A DNA stretch of 64,000 bases from Pararge aegeria (taxonomy: Eukaryota; Arthropoda; Insecta; Lepidoptera; Nymphalidae): positions 9,920,001-9,984,000 of the forward strand of contig NC_053182.1 of NCBI RefSeq assembly GCF_905163445.1, in the 5' to 3' direction. The notes under the pieces are model-generated. The model had not been told where the DNA came from and did not search any database. It was given only the letters and a program-made list of their open reading frames with translations. This document shows positions 11,990-24,970 of this stretch, piece by piece. The position numbers and the translations under genes are program-made. The first letter of the stretch is position 1, and each line of letters starts with the position of its first letter.

Positions 11990-12100
11990 TCTAACTGCCA
12001 AAACCATAAAGGTGTGCGGGCTGTAATCTAAGACTAAATCATCACTTGCCACAAGAGATCAAGGACTAACTTGTAGTGAAATAAAAAGTAAAAAAAAAAA
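11990..12100 (+). repeat. SINE-B 3' fragment
   Basis: Decayed body with gtgtgcgggctgtaatctaa, atcatcacttgccac and aacttgtagtgaaataaaa, then an A-rich tail. Confidence 0.5.
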
Positions 12101-12614
12101 ATATATGAACGATTAGCTAACCAAACGATAAAAGACGAACTCATTTATTTATTTGTGCTTTTTGATCTTAGATATGATCGAATGGTACGGTGAACTAAAG
12201 AGTTTGTTATGGTTGTTTTGCGGCGGAGATGTATGTGTGCATTCCGAGCTCCCGACAATTACACGTCGGGACTGCAATAAAAAGCCGTCGGAGTAAAGGG
12301 AGCTGGATTGTCGCACACGTGCATCCGCCTGCCACTTCGCGAAGTTATTTTTAAGACGCACATTTCTTAACTATAGCTTTAAGATCGTTAAAGGAGGACG
12401 CAAGCTATATTTAAGAGTATTTGCGCTGACACTGATTCGGTGATTCCGTTGGTGTCCTATTTTTTTCCTACTGACTTCTAAAATGAAAAGATTAACTTTA
12501 CTATCTTTACAGCGGAGTTTTTTTAACGCCGTTACTGTATCTTCGCCAATTCATTATCTTTTCATTTAAATTGTAAGAGTAGGTATAATAGGCTCATCAT
12601 CATATAACCTATTG

Positions 12615-12868
12615 ACTGCCGAGTGGCGCAGCTGGCAGCGACTTTCTGGATCCAAGGCCGTGGGTTAGAATCCCAGGCCTGGGAAATGTTTGTGTGATGA
12701 ACATGAATGTTTTTCAGTGTCTGGGTGTTTATCTGTATATTATAAGTATTTATGTATATTTTTCATAAAATTATTCATTAGTCATCTTAGTACCAATAAC
12801 ATAAGCTACGCTTACTTTGGGGCAAGATGGCGATGTGTGTACTATCGTAGTATATTTATTTATTTATT
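12615..12868 (+). mobile_element. SINE-A, full-length plus copy
   Basis: tRNA-like head with A box GAGTGGCGCAGCTGG and B box GGGTTAGAATCCC, then the shared body (gtgtgatgaacatgaatgtt, aagatggcgatgtgtgta) and a TATTTATTTATTTATT tail. It abuts a reverse SINE-D fragment at 12869. Confidence 0.72.
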
Positions 12869-13053
12869 ACCGGCCCACTACAGGGCACGCACTAAATTTA
12901 GAAGGGGTTAAGGCCGTAGTCCACATCACCGACCCAGTTTGGATTGGTGGACTCCACACACCTTTTCAAACATTCTGGAGAACTCTCAGGCATGCAGGTT
13001 TAGTCACGATGTTTTTCTTCACCGTTGAAGCATGTGATATTTTAATTACTTAA
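12869..13053 (-). mobile_element. SINE-D fragment, reverse orientation
   Basis: Shares accggcccactacagggcac and aactctcaggcatgcaggtt with copies at 16135-16460 and 19370-19560. The tRNA head is absent. Confidence 0.6.
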
Positions 13054-13839
13054 AATGCAATTTTATAAAAATCCGACGAACGTTATCGCAGAAAGAGGAT
13101 AGAATTTCTCGACAGACGACTGCAATAACACAATCAAAGCAATAGTTCCGAATAGGATTCGACTTTAAACATATCAGCTTGGAACATGGACAACGGTTTA
13201 GCTTTTTTAACTCATGTTCTAGGTACTTTGGTAGGTCACTAGATCTATCAGAATTAAATGAAGAACGAAAAAAGAAGAATTTCGTAGGTACCATCCAATA
13301 GGGCCTTTAGATCGCTGCGGTGTGTACCTATTCAAAACGAAGAATCAAAGAACTTGGTACGAGTCTAATATCGCTACTTTACGGTGCAGATTAGAATAGA
13401 ATAGAAAAACTTTATTGCAACACAAAACTATACGAAAAAAACAATGAAAACAGTAATAGTACTTAGTGCTAGGGTGCAAAGGCAGCCTTATCACTAAAAG
13501 TGAGCTTTTAAAGGCAACCTGAGCGTGCGAAGCTGATAGCCGATTAGGCACTTTAGGAACATTTATTTCAAGAAAGTAAACTTTATAAGCACTTTTCGAA
13601 AGTCAACTAAATGTATGTTTGGAGAGACTCTACCCGTGCAGATTCTAAAGATAATCCAAGTATAAAAAAAATATATATTTTATCGATATGTATCATATGG
13701 CCCTAGTTATTATAAAGAACAAAAAAAACATAGCAGAATATACCTAGGTACTATAGCAGAGTACGTTTTATTATAAAAGTTACAACTTTCATATCAACCA
13801 AAATTGAGAACACAAATTTCAACTGTCTGTATCATAACT

Positions 13840-13865
13840 CTCTATTATAGGTACCTGTAATAGAG
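13840..13865. repeat. 26-bp palindrome
   Basis: CTCTATTATAGGTACCTGTA followed by ATAGAG is its own reverse complement apart from one mismatched pair. Function unknown. Confidence 0.8.
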
Positions 13866-14350
13866 TGATTTTATACCACAAAATGAAGGGCTGTTAAATA
13901 CCATACTCATTTAAGATAAACATTATCCCAAACCGCCCGCGCTGTATCGGACTTAATTATGATATCAAAAGCTGCATCGTCACAAACCATCACGTGCATC
14001 TCTTTCTAAACGCAGGATGAACTCCGCTCACATCGCCATTAGACACGATTCTATGCACGCTCTCGTATTTTTATTTCACAAACTACTAGTATACTCTCTG
14101 GCGGCGAGAACATAATAAATGATCCAACTATAATTTCATTTCGGCTATTAGGTAACAGCCATATTAAAGAGTCGATGATAGGACGAACAACTTGTCTCAG
14201 ACTAATGTACGGTAGGTACCTAAATGCTTATAGACTTGTACTAGTGAATAGAGACTAGGTATTTTCGTAAACTTATGTTTAGTTTATTTTTTGTTACTTA
14301 TATTATCTTTTTAAAAATCATTTTATTACTTTTTAGTGTGAAAATATTAG

Positions 14351-14660
14351 GCCAGGTGGAAAGCTTCGGCGGTGGCTGGTTACCACCCTGCTAACAAAGA
14401 AGTGCCACTAAGCGATTAAGCTTTCCGATACAATGTCGCGTAGGAACCGATTACTGGTATAAGCTTAATTTAACTGCCTTACCCTTGACAAGTTAGCCCG
14501 CTACAATCTTGACTGCTTCATCACTTGAGTTTGTAGTCAATGGCAATGGCGTGCCCATTCTCCTTCAATCAGAGTTGCATTAAAAATGAAGGGCATGCAG
14601 TGCTTTTTGCATGTATGAAGTGCACGCCACTGGTCAAGGGCTAATTGCCTCAATAGAAAT
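14351..14660 (+). mobile_element. SINE-B copy interrupted by a MITE
   Basis: The body (aagcttcggcggtggctgg, ctaagcgattaagctttcc, gttagcccgctacaatcttg) runs to 14543 and resumes after the MITE as gtcaagggctaattgcc. The head is missing. Confidence 0.65.
14544..14632 (+). mobile_element. hAT-type MITE copy 2, nested in SINE-B
   Basis: Ends CAATGGCGTGCCC and GTGCACGCCACTG are inverted repeats. Flanking octamers GTCAATGG (14536-14543) and GTCAAGGG (14633-14640) match at 7 of 8 and coincide with the SINE-B sequence gtcaaggg. At 89 bp it is shorter than copies 1 and 3, so internally deleted. Confidence 0.72.
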
Positions 14661-16134
14661 TTCTAATGTGTTAAAAGTTCATAAAATTTCAGTAACGATC
14701 CATCAATTAAGTTCGGAATGTAGACGTTGAACTAATCTTCACACGAGTATGGAATATTACGCTTGTTCGTAGTAGAAATGCATTGATAGATTTACATTGG
14801 ACAGGAGTAACTAAATCTTTAATTAAAGTGGCGGCTTTATCATGGCCGCGCTGAAATTAGCATGAACTGGAAGCTAGGATATAGTTTAACCTTTATGAAA
14901 GAGAGAGATTGATCGGTAAAAACGCTGAATTCATTCCGTCCTTCATAGCGTAACTCTTCTTTGAGATAATTGATGCTGTATGTGAATAAAGCTTTGTAAA
15001 TTTTGGTTTTATTTACCTATAAAATTAGTAAGATAAATTCTCTTCGTTCTAGAACTATCAGTGTTTCTTTTAGATAATTTGCATTGCCAATCTGACAGTA
15101 ACTGAATACTATTTGATATTTTCGTGAATGGTGAAGTTTTCTTCTAGGAATTTTATAAGCTGATATATTAGGACTAAGTATTTAATAAAAAAGGCAATCT
15201 AGATTGTTAAGAACCTATCAGTCTGTTCTCAAATACTCGCACTAAACTCTATTTATAAAAAAAACTACATGTAAGCAGGCTGTGGTGTGCAGTTTATACA
15301 GGCATAAAAGCTTTTCCTACCCTAAAGCTTTATTGGTACACCAATCAGTAAGTATCTGCGCCAACAGGAAAGACATGATTCATCAAGATAAGTTTTGCGT
15401 CTCAGCTCTATCTCACAGCATCCGTGCATTTTGCATATTTTGGATATAAAGAAGCCTAAAGATATGATCACGGCAAAAATCACATCAATCCATTGATCTT
15501 TTGCTGCGTGAAAGAAGAAACACGACAAAAGACACTTTATTAATAAACAGTTACTAGGAATATAATTAATGTAGCTATTATATTATAATTCATATAAGAG
15601 AATAAACTCATGAAACTGTGCAGCCATCCAGATTCCAAATCAAATAACTGTCAACTGTGTTGGCTTGTTAGATATAACAAATACAGTTGCGACAGAGTTT
15701 CACTTTAAGCCAATTAAACATCCGAAACTTTCAACTGTACAAACAAACAGATATGGCAATGTGTTTATTATTATTCTCTCCGATAATAGATTTATCTACA
15801 GAATAGTATTGCGGGTGAATCTTTCATAGTTCTCTCTTCTGTTTATTGAAAATGTATCATGACTCATGCCGATAGATTTCTGTGATAATAACTCAACAGA
15901 ATCATCGACGTGGAAGTTGCATGAAATGTTTGTATGAAAACTCAAGTTTGAAATACCTATAAATTCATAGAATAATCACATTTCTGCAAAGCTAATAAAA
16001 AAGACCGTGCCCTCTTCTTTCCGCAAGTATCGTACAAGGCGACTGAGGAAATATAACGCAGAACGAGCAGCAACGTTATTAAGTATATTATATAACCCTA
16101 TTAGGATTTCCACTTTCACGCAGCAACTGAGCAA

Positions 16135-16460
16135 TGGATTGACGAGAAGCGATGATAGCCCAGTGCGTAAAGTCTTTCGTGAACACTGATTTCGAGTCCC
16201 GGCACGCACCACTAACTTTTCGGGGCTATGTGAGATTTTAACCAATTATTGGATTTACGCAATTTAAATATCACATGCTTTAAACGGTGAAGGAAAACAT
16301 CGCCAGGAAACCTGCATGCCTGAGAGTTCTCCATACGTTCTCAAGGGCGTGTGAAGTCTGCCAATCTGCACTTGGCTAGCGCGAACCCTTCTCATACTGA
16401 GAAGAGACCCGTGCCCTGTCGTGGACCGGTAATGGGTTGATATTGATGATGGTATTAATT
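16135..16460 (+). mobile_element. SINE-D (tRNA-derived), near full length
   Basis: Head with A-box-like GATAGCCCAGTGCG and B-box-like TTCGAGTCCCGG, body with aacctgcatgcctgagagtt and tgaagtctgccaatctgca, and a tail cggtaatgggttgatattga with ATG repeats. Confidence 0.65.
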
Positions 16461-17050
16461 TAAATATAAAGATACCTACGATAGAAATGCAATATCCATG
16501 GAAAATGTGGTACGAAGATTACACTAGCAGTGCTTCTTATTACGCAGGACTAGGATTTCCGCAAAAATAAAACAAATATTACTTCGGGCAGAGTAACACC
16601 CTGGTTGAATCTCAAACGTATGATACGTTATTATTTATCCGCTTATTTATTCTACTACACTATTTATAGTATTTTCATCAATGTATCAAATCAACATTTA
16701 ATATTTAGATAGCTCATACTATTTGATTAATTAGTGTAATGATTTATGATTACATTAATAACCAATTTTTGGAATATCAATTAAAATAATTAAATGAACA
16801 TAAAACAGTATCTTGTAATAAATATGTGCCAACTACGTCACGTCCGTCGAGTGCCTATTGGGTGCTTGTTAACACTGTATAAGATCTTTAATTATTATCG
16901 CTTCGCGGGTTTGCACTCTGCGTTTAATAATCCAATATTAAATAAAAAAAAATGAATCAAACAAACCTAATTAGAATAAAACTATCCAAGTTTAATTGTT
17001 TCTGAGCGACAATTGTCAATCATAACTATCTTAAACTATCACAGCTAATC

Positions 17051-17290
17051 TCATGAAAAATAAATAAATAACTCTTCATGGTAGGTAGCTTTAAATGAAA
17101 AATCCCTTCCTGCTTTATGATTCAGCGTGAAGACCACAAACCGTGTCGAGTTCTCATCAGCTTTCGCCACTAGAATTGTGAAATAATTACCGGGCACGAA
17201 TCGGCCAAATAGTTGATGCACGACACGAATATCACATCCCGTTGTTTTTAAACTCAGCTTAGCAGATAATGGATGGTCATTAAAGGCAAC
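17051..17290 (-). other. Unassigned open frame with coding-like composition
   Basis: About 79 codons with a mixed, protein-like sequence (CDIRVVHQLFGRFVPG, NYFTILVAKADENSTRFVVF). No domain is recognised and no splice sites clearly bound it. Another short frame at 17684-17893 on the same strand begins with a signal-peptide-like MQYLLRVLLFVCNLLVC. They could be a decayed gene or transposon remnant inside the CadN intron, or chance. Confidence 0.18.
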
Positions 17291-17347
17291 CAACTATTAT
17301 GTTAAAACACCACATAAAAGAAATTCACATCAAAATTTGCCTACCTT

Positions 17348-17380
17348 ATTTTAGATATCATTACAAATGATATCTAAAAT
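17348..17380. repeat. Perfect 33-bp hairpin (15-bp arms, 3-bp loop)
   Basis: ATTTTAGATATCATT, ACA, AATGATATCTAAAAT: a perfect inverted repeat. Too short for a typical miRNA precursor. Confidence 0.9.
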
Positions 17381-18574
17381 TGTCGTTAGTAGTCTTTGGC
17401 AACCTTACCAATTAGTTAAACTATTAAGTGCTTTTTCAATACATTCACTTACACTGGTTTTTTTTTTACCATGGTTAAATCAGTAAATATTGATAGTTCT
17501 GCTGTTTTTTTTTTTTAGCAACACTGCATGGCAAAAAAATCAATGAATTGAAATGAAATAAAATTCAAATTCAAGAATACTATTTGCTCCTACTATGTTG
17601 TGAATTAACTGAGTTGCACTCGAATTTATACCTAATAATTGTCTGGCTCTGATAAACTGCCCATGCACATTTTCTCGGGGATGTTAATTGGATAAAACAA
17701 CGTCCATACGAGCCATTACAGCAATAGTTTTAGAACCCTCAACATATTTCCCAAGGGTGCAAAACCCAACAATTGCACCTTTCCCCAAAGCTGCAGTAAA
17801 TCTCAATGAAGCGGCGAACATTTTCCTCGTAATTCTGCATTCACACACTAATAAATTACACACGAAAAGCAATACACGCAATAGGTACTGCATGCAATTC
17901 CTCCAAATAGTACAATATCATTTGTTTTGGGCCAAGACTAGAAATTCCATTGAAGACCAATAATGCTATATATTTTAAGTTTATTAAATTTAAAACTTAA
18001 TGATAGAATTTTGATAATTTCGAGGAAAAGTGTACGGTATCTTTTTACCATACTCTTATATACAAGTTATAATAATATACTAGTAAACAATAAGTATTAT
18101 AGGCAAGTTCAAGTTTAATGAACTAATTCAATGTTTATTTGATTAAGCTGAGAGAAGCTTGAGATTTAATAAATAAATACCAACGTATTTTATATATCTT
18201 TCGGGTTTATTTAGAGAGAAGATTGAATTCTGTACCATACCGCACTGATATACCTATGCACAAAATTCTCAACCTAAAAAGTGTTATTACTAAATTTTTT
18301 GGCATAAGTAAGATTTATATTTGCGTCATAGCCTATGAAACGTGGAATACAAAGTCATTACCAAATACCAACGACACCAGATTTATACAAATCTAATGAG
18401 TACTTTGAAAATATAAAGAGCAAACAACTATACTACTGCCGCAATAATATTTCGTCGTGTAAATTTTTATGGATAAACCTTAAAACTTCAATTACTTTAA
18501 GGGCTGTTATTATTTTGTCGTCCAACACACGTTATACTCACATCAAGATTATGATCATCTAAATACATAGTTAC

Positions 18575-18905
18575 TTCGTTATCAATAATAATTGCCTACT
18601 TAATGACCTGAAGGGAGTTTGAAAAATGTGGATGCACCCCGATAAACTGAATACATCTGAGTAACCTTTTCGAATGTACAGGCGTGATGTTATGTTGTGT
18701 AATTGCGTAAACAGTGGATATTTATGCAATATCAGCAATTGCGATTGATTCTTCATCAAATCTATATGGACTTTAAATAGGACTCTTGCGTAATAAACAC
18801 CTTTCGAACAAAAAAAGAATTTTGCGTCTATCAATGACCGAACATAAAAAAAATTATTACCGAATTGATAACCTCCTCCTTTTTGAAGGAAGTCGGTTAA
18901 AAAAT
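18575..18905 (-). repeat. Dispersed lepidopteran repeat ('gaaggaagtcggttaaaaa')
   Basis: Contains ccccgataaactgaatacat, caatatcagcaattgcgatt and cctcctcctttttgaaggaa, phrases I know from high-copy lepidopteran repeats. The 116-codon reverse frame through it is probably an artefact of that repeat. Confidence 0.4.
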
Positions 18906-19369
18906 CTACATGTAAAAACAAGTATATCCCGGCCTTTCATAGGCACGAAATCCCCTTGAGAGTTATTCGAATACTTCTAACGCAATTAGGCAGTCTTGAG
19001 TTTGACTTAGCTCTTATTTCTCGCAATACATCGCATGCCGTTGATTCAGACGGGGGGGGGAGAAATTCATGCGTGTACAGTGAATGCCAATTGAGCTGTA
19101 AGGACCCTCGAGAAGCTTTCCTGAGTGAACAATGAGATATGAAGTGCAGGGCATGTAAGACCACAACACATGGCTTGCGGGCTGGAGTCTCGAATACGTT
19201 ATTGACTGGGTATGCACCTTGATTATGCCAAGAGGCAAAACCTAGAAATTATTATACATAAAAATTCAAAGAAGTTGAATATAACATCTGTTCATAGTAC
19301 CTTACTGTAATATAAACCTTTACTAAAAAGTTTCATCAGAAAACTCCACGAACTCATTAATATGGGTTG

Positions 19370-19560
19370 GTTTAACCCATTACCGGCCCACTACAGGGAA
19401 CGGGTCTCCTCCGACAAGGAGAAAGTGTTAACGCCCTAGTCCAACACGCTGGCCCAGTGTGGATTATTTGAAACCACACACCTTTGAGAATATTATGAAG
19501 AACTCTCAGGCATGCAGGTTTCCTCACACTTTGAAGCAAGTTATATTGTACTTACTTTAA
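19370..19560 (-). mobile_element. SINE-D fragment, reverse orientation
   Basis: cattaccggcccactacagg, acgggtctcctcc and aactctcaggcatgcaggtt, as in the other SINE-D copies. No head is visible. Confidence 0.6.
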
Positions 19561-19837
19561 ACGCACATAACTAGTAATATTAGTTAGAGGTATATGGGTT
19601 GGTTTAGATCTAAAATATTTCATATTACATTAAACGAGAAAGATTTAACGGAACTTTAAACAAATAAAATAATCTATTTAATAATTTTATCAGGCCACCG
19701 CAAAAATTCACGAAGAGAAAATAACAAAAGAAGCAGCTTTAATTAAATTATTTCTGTTGGTTGAATCCATAATTTACAAGAACGATAATAACTACCCGAC
19801 TAGCCAGAAGGAAGGTAATGTTTTGAGATGCATCCGG

Positions 19838-20035
19838 TGGGAAGCTTCGGCCGTGACTAGTTGTGGCTAGTCTTGGCATACCCACAAAGACGTGCTGCCA
19901 AGAGATTTAGCGTTCCGTTACGATAGAAAACAATTATGGGTTTAATATTTTGGTTTAATATAACTGCCATACACCTAACAGGCTCGCTCGGCACCATCTT
20001 CGACGACATCATCATTGAGTGAAGCAAATAAAAAA
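19838..20035 (+). mobile_element. SINE-B fragment
   Basis: gaagcttcggccgtgactag with an internal short duplication, then ccaagagatttagcgttccg and the 3' body. Decayed. Confidence 0.55.
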
Positions 20036-21059
20036 TCCTACCAACAAATTAAATTACACAAATTTTACAGAAAGAGCTGAAGAGTTTGTAATTTAGGTAT
20101 ATGAACGCGCTGATGTCGCAGTCATATTACGGCTTTCAGCAATTAAATATCGCGCTACGCAATAGAAGGCGGGCGAGGCAACGCGGTGGCTCCTGGTGCT
20201 ATAGGTGAGAAGTTGTAATACAAATGTTTAAGGAACTAAAATGACTAACAACACTATCTAATTCGTTTCAGAGACATTATTTTGTCACATGTGGCGCTTA
20301 TGAGAGCTCAACAACATTTCGATAGGGACAGTCAGTCCAATGTGTTAATAATAGAGGTCAGTGACGTTGCGTGTATACGTGTAAAGGCAAACCATTTTAC
20401 CTTGCTGTTTAGGAAGACGAGCAAATGACCGCAATCAAAGCACAATCAGAGTGAAAGCCCATACATCGGAGGCTGGATCGGCACTCACGCTTTGGTGCGT
20501 GTTCTGTTTACATTACAACGTGTTAGATCTAATTATATAAGATGCGCTTGCTTCACGCGTAAGTCACGACTACCATATTGTTTCGCTGCAGCTTTTATCT
20601 CAGATTCGTTCGTTCTCTTCACGATTTCATTTGCCACGGTCTATCAATCACTAGAAATTATTATACTCGTTCTGTCGTTGCTTAGGTGCCTAAATATTAT
20701 TATTATCACACATTCTGAGCGTATGGGGTTTTTCTATAACATATTATAATGTCAACTTAGTTCTATACCTCGAATAGAGGGAGATTGACTTGGGAGCTCT
20801 CCTAAATCCGCCCATAAGGTTAGCAGATAGCTCGAAGAACTTATAGAGCTGGATCTTTAAGACGATGGTAAAACTGCGACGAATTTAATGAATAGGTATT
20901 TGAAAAGTCTATTCCCGTCGCGCTGAACCTCGGTCAGACCGATTTTAACAATAAAAAATTGATGAGATTGGCGTTTCGAGCTGATTCAATTATTTTTAGC
21001 ATGAAAATATTAAGAAAGATTGCGTCTCGGTTTCTCTTACCTTCTTTCATATTATTTAT

Positions 21060-21245
21060 CCTATCCTACTAATATTATAAATGCGAAAGTTTGTATGGAT
21101 CGCTGGATGGATGTTTGTTACGCAAAAACTACTGAACCAATTTGATTGAATTTTGGAATGGAGATAGATTATATCCTGGACTAACTCATAGACTGCTAAT
21201 TATCCCGGAAAAATGTACGATTCTCGCAGGATTCATAAAAAACTA
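21060..21245 (+). repeat. Dispersed repeat fragment ('ctactaatattataaatgcg')
   Basis: Starts with tcctactaatattataaatg and gcgaaagtttgtatggatcg, then aaaactactgaaccaatttg, a very common lepidopteran repeat motif. Related decayed pieces occur at 4200-4375 (reverse), 54340-54560 and 54750-55060. Confidence 0.5.
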
Positions 21246-22114
21246 TAAACAACAGCTGGTCTTCCGTATTCGTCTTTGAGTCTTCTGAACATGTCGAAAA
21301 AAGATGACTTACATTTTAGTGGGTCAAATTTTCAAGCTTTTCAAAAAAGAAATTATATATGGTGTTAGAGAACGAAATTCTTTGACAGGCAACAACGAGC
21401 CCCTCTTAATCAGTGCACTAGTTTAGTTAACAGTAAGATAAATGTACCTCAAAGTCCTACCTATGGTTGCTTCAAATTATTAACTTGAGCAAACACGACC
21501 CACAAAATATGTTGACCCCACACTCTTACACGCTCTATGCTCTTTGTGGATATAAAACGTGTTGTAATACGAGAACAAAAACATACATCACAATGGCATA
21601 GGTAGGTACCTACTTCAAATATCGAACAATTTACAAGTGCCCAGTAAACACTCGTCTTGACCTATTCGTATAGAGCCAGTAGCCTTAGTATAAGATTTTC
21701 TTGCTCGCAATCGAGGTAGTTTTAGAGTATTAAAATCTGTATCGTCAAAGTTAAATGGAACTAATGTCTCCCACTTTAGAATCCGAATCTTGTAAATCTT
21801 ATTTTTATTTTAGAAACTTTCTGTCCATACCCAGAGCATTGTAGGCAAATTTGAGTTCTAAAACAATATAAATGAGATCTATTTTACTCCGATGTTCAAG
21901 TAATTTCAAACTCGAAAACAACTTCTCAATTGCGAGCTAGCGAATCTTGTACTAAGGCTACAGGGCAGTTCGACATTCGCACGAGTTACTCTGCAATGTA
22001 TGTTTGTCGAGGCAAAGTAAACTTAGCTACGAAAGCGTTATATGCCCAAAGTAACATGTTACCTGTTTATCACATTGTGTACTAAGCTCATCATAAGCTG
22101 CTTTATATACCTGC

Positions 22115-22460
22115 TAAGCGGTCCCACGTGACTTCCTCCGCGTATGAATAAACCTTCAAAGAAAGATAGTCGTATGTTGTCACGGACTGTTTTTTAGAAC
22201 TCTTAAAGAGGAACAATTCCGTCATACTTACAACAAACTTCCGTTCTTTTGGCGTGACGTTTACAGTTCACGTATCGCACGCATCAGAATATCTCAAAAA
22301 GGATATTTTCTGCTGTTTTCGCAACATTTCTCATTTAGTTACGTGGTTGTTCTCATCCAGTTCGAACCAGCAGGTACTGAGATTAGCGCGTTTAACCAAA
22401 AAAACTAAAAAGTTTTATAAAATTATAGCTGACCCGCACCCACTTCATTGGGCTTCAAAC
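22115..22460. repeat. Dispersed repeat ('cgcgacttcgtctgcgt' family)
   Basis: Shares cctccgcgtatgaataaacc, ttttttagaactcttaaaga and the cgcacgcatcagaa region with 38765-39000. It is an interspersed element of unknown class; the open frame at 22254-22508 follows it and is not gene-like. Confidence 0.45.
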
Positions 22461-24769
22461 ATTTTTACTCGTGATGAAATTATGAATTTGGTTCGGTTCG
22501 GTCACTGAGTCCTATGATTTATTTCCTGACTTCCAAAAGGAGGGTTATATGCATAGACTGCATATATATGTATGTATTTGCTTGCCAATTTGGCTGTTTT
22601 ATCAGGTTTCGAAAGAGTGAATGATTATGATTGAATAAATAATGTTTATTTTTTCACAATTTCTTAATATTAGATGTAATAATACCAACATACATTATTT
22701 TTTAATAGATTGCCATGTTGAGCGTATAAAAAAACCGTCTAATAGAATTATTCGTCCAAATTATATGCAGTAAAAGGGAAACGTCTTTTGTTTTAAATAC
22801 TTAATACTTCAACTAACTTTATTATTATTACTACTTATTATTATTACTACTACTTAATACTTAATACTTTATTATTATTATTATATTACTTATTTCACTA
22901 TGAATTCATGATTTTTGATACTATGACCAATAAACATGACCATGAACATGATAAAGATTTAATATGTTTTTTAATATAAGAAACTACCTTTTATTACTTA
23001 AATATATAAGGTTATAATACATATGCTGTCGCTAACTTTTTTGTAGACACTATCAAGCTTTACAACTTTTCTATAGAATTTAATCATATATTGATGAGAT
23101 CGTTATGGCAGCGTTTTTAAGACACGTTTTCTTTCGACCGTTTTTTCTCCGATTAACTTTGCAATCCGACTACCGCGAAAGTTCTTTTCAGTTTCAGGTT
23201 AATATATAGCATATAGCAATCACAATACTGTGGCTTAATATTGCTGAAAAGTTTTTCTAAAAACCTGTTCAGTACATCCAGAGATCCATCGCAAACTTTA
23301 CCTCTTTATAATATTAAGTATAGATTATTAATTATCGTTCATCAAAGTACACATACAACCATAATATACACAGAGCTTTAGGTTCAATTGGCGGCCTATT
23401 CGCTAGCAAGCAATCTCTACCAGACGACGAAGAATGTCTATTGACGACTAAAGTCTAGTTTATGGATGTACGTGCGTATATGGTTGCCTAAGAGAACACA
23501 AACATACTTTCTCGTACACCATAAGATAAGTATGAGAGAGCGAATTATAATTTTTTCTTAGTTACATACTTATTAAAAAGTTTGACTATTAATATGTTAG
23601 TCGAACGTACATATTTCCCTGGAAACGTAATATGCCTCTCTAATAGAGAATTATATATTGGTTCCTTTTGCAATGGAAAGCCTGGGGTCATGGAGTCTCA
23701 GTGTAAAAAAAGTCATAAGAGATATATGACACATTGATTCTGTCTGATCTGGTGATAAAAGGGCTCGCTCGTTTTTGGCACAAAGGATCAACACGGGCAT
23801 GACCTTTGAAATTAGTTGAGTTATAAGTTTTATTGTAACATTAAAAATAAAAAGTTCTAATGTAAGAAAAACTAATAATAAGATCAGAATATTGCGTCAA
23901 ACTCAAAGTTAATTGCAGTCCCAAAAACAAGATCAGTTAAAGTTATATTATAACAAAATAAATGCTTTGGTCCTTTGACGAAGCTGTATTCTTTGCTACG
24001 AACATGTTGTGTAAGTAATTACTTACTTTCAGAAACGGTTCTAATTAGTTTAGCTTGCACAAACAAATGTGTTAATTTTACATTCCGTGTTCATGCAAAC
24101 TTTAGGTATGTAAATTGGCAAGCAAGCAAGCGAAATTATCGCTATACTTAGTCGTAAGAATTGAAATAATCATATCCACGGCACATCTTTGCCCTCGCCA
24201 ATTCTTTATAAACAGCGCTTAAGGGTCTATACTTCCTTTACCGTTCGTTAAAAATAAAAAGCAAAAAAAGCACATAACACTAATAGAAACCAACTTCAAC
24301 CAAAAAAAGAATATAAAACACATCCTCGTATAGTCCAACGATTAAAATTAAAAATGGGCTAGCAGATGTGCTCAGATCATGTGTGACTCGTGGGGTCGTT
24401 CATAGGAAGTAAGCGTATGTAATTGTGGCGAGTGGACACAATGAGGGGAATTGGCCAGTGCGCCGATTGTTGTGCGACCGACGCCCGCACCCATTGCCAT
24501 TGATTGAATGAATGCATGACTTTTAACAAACAAACGCTGACCAAACGGACCGTAAATGTTTTGCGAGGCCGGTACATTGCTCCTCATTCTCTATTATCTC
24601 AACCGCGTTGATCAATAAATGTTAATATTATCTATCTATATTAATTTTTTAAAGCTAGTTTCTTTTATCTGTATGTTCAAACTTGTTAATCAAAAACAGA
24701 CAAGCTGGTTTTTTTGCGTCATCCAAATATTATAATTTCAAGTAAGTTTCTCTATTTGAACAGGCTCTT

Positions 24770-24970
24770 CAACCAAAAAGTAGGACACGGGCAGTTGGCC
24801 TCGTCCACAAATTCTCAACGCGTTATGGCTATATTGGGAGTGTATCTGAGGGACAAAACTCGTAACGCAGAAATTTGTTGGAGAATATATTTATTGACAT
24901 AGTCCAAGCTAGCCAGGTTATGCCTGACGCAGAACCGATGGTACCTGGTTCGCGATGACTCTCGCGCATA
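24770..24970 (+). pseudogene. Decayed LINE reverse-transcriptase remnant
   Basis: The translation NSQRVMAILGVYLRDKTRNA resembles the QRAMERAMLGVSLRDRIRNE segment common in RTE-like LINEs (as I remember it). It breaks up by stop codons after about 24902. Confidence 0.4.

Noticed and set aside
18571..18921. 116-codon reverse frame
   Set aside because: It coincides with a high-copy lepidopteran repeat and ends in its conserved tail.
24372..24587. Overlapping 71- and 66-codon reverse frames in a GC-richer patch
   Set aside because: Two frames are open at once with no family signature and no splice context; likely compositional.
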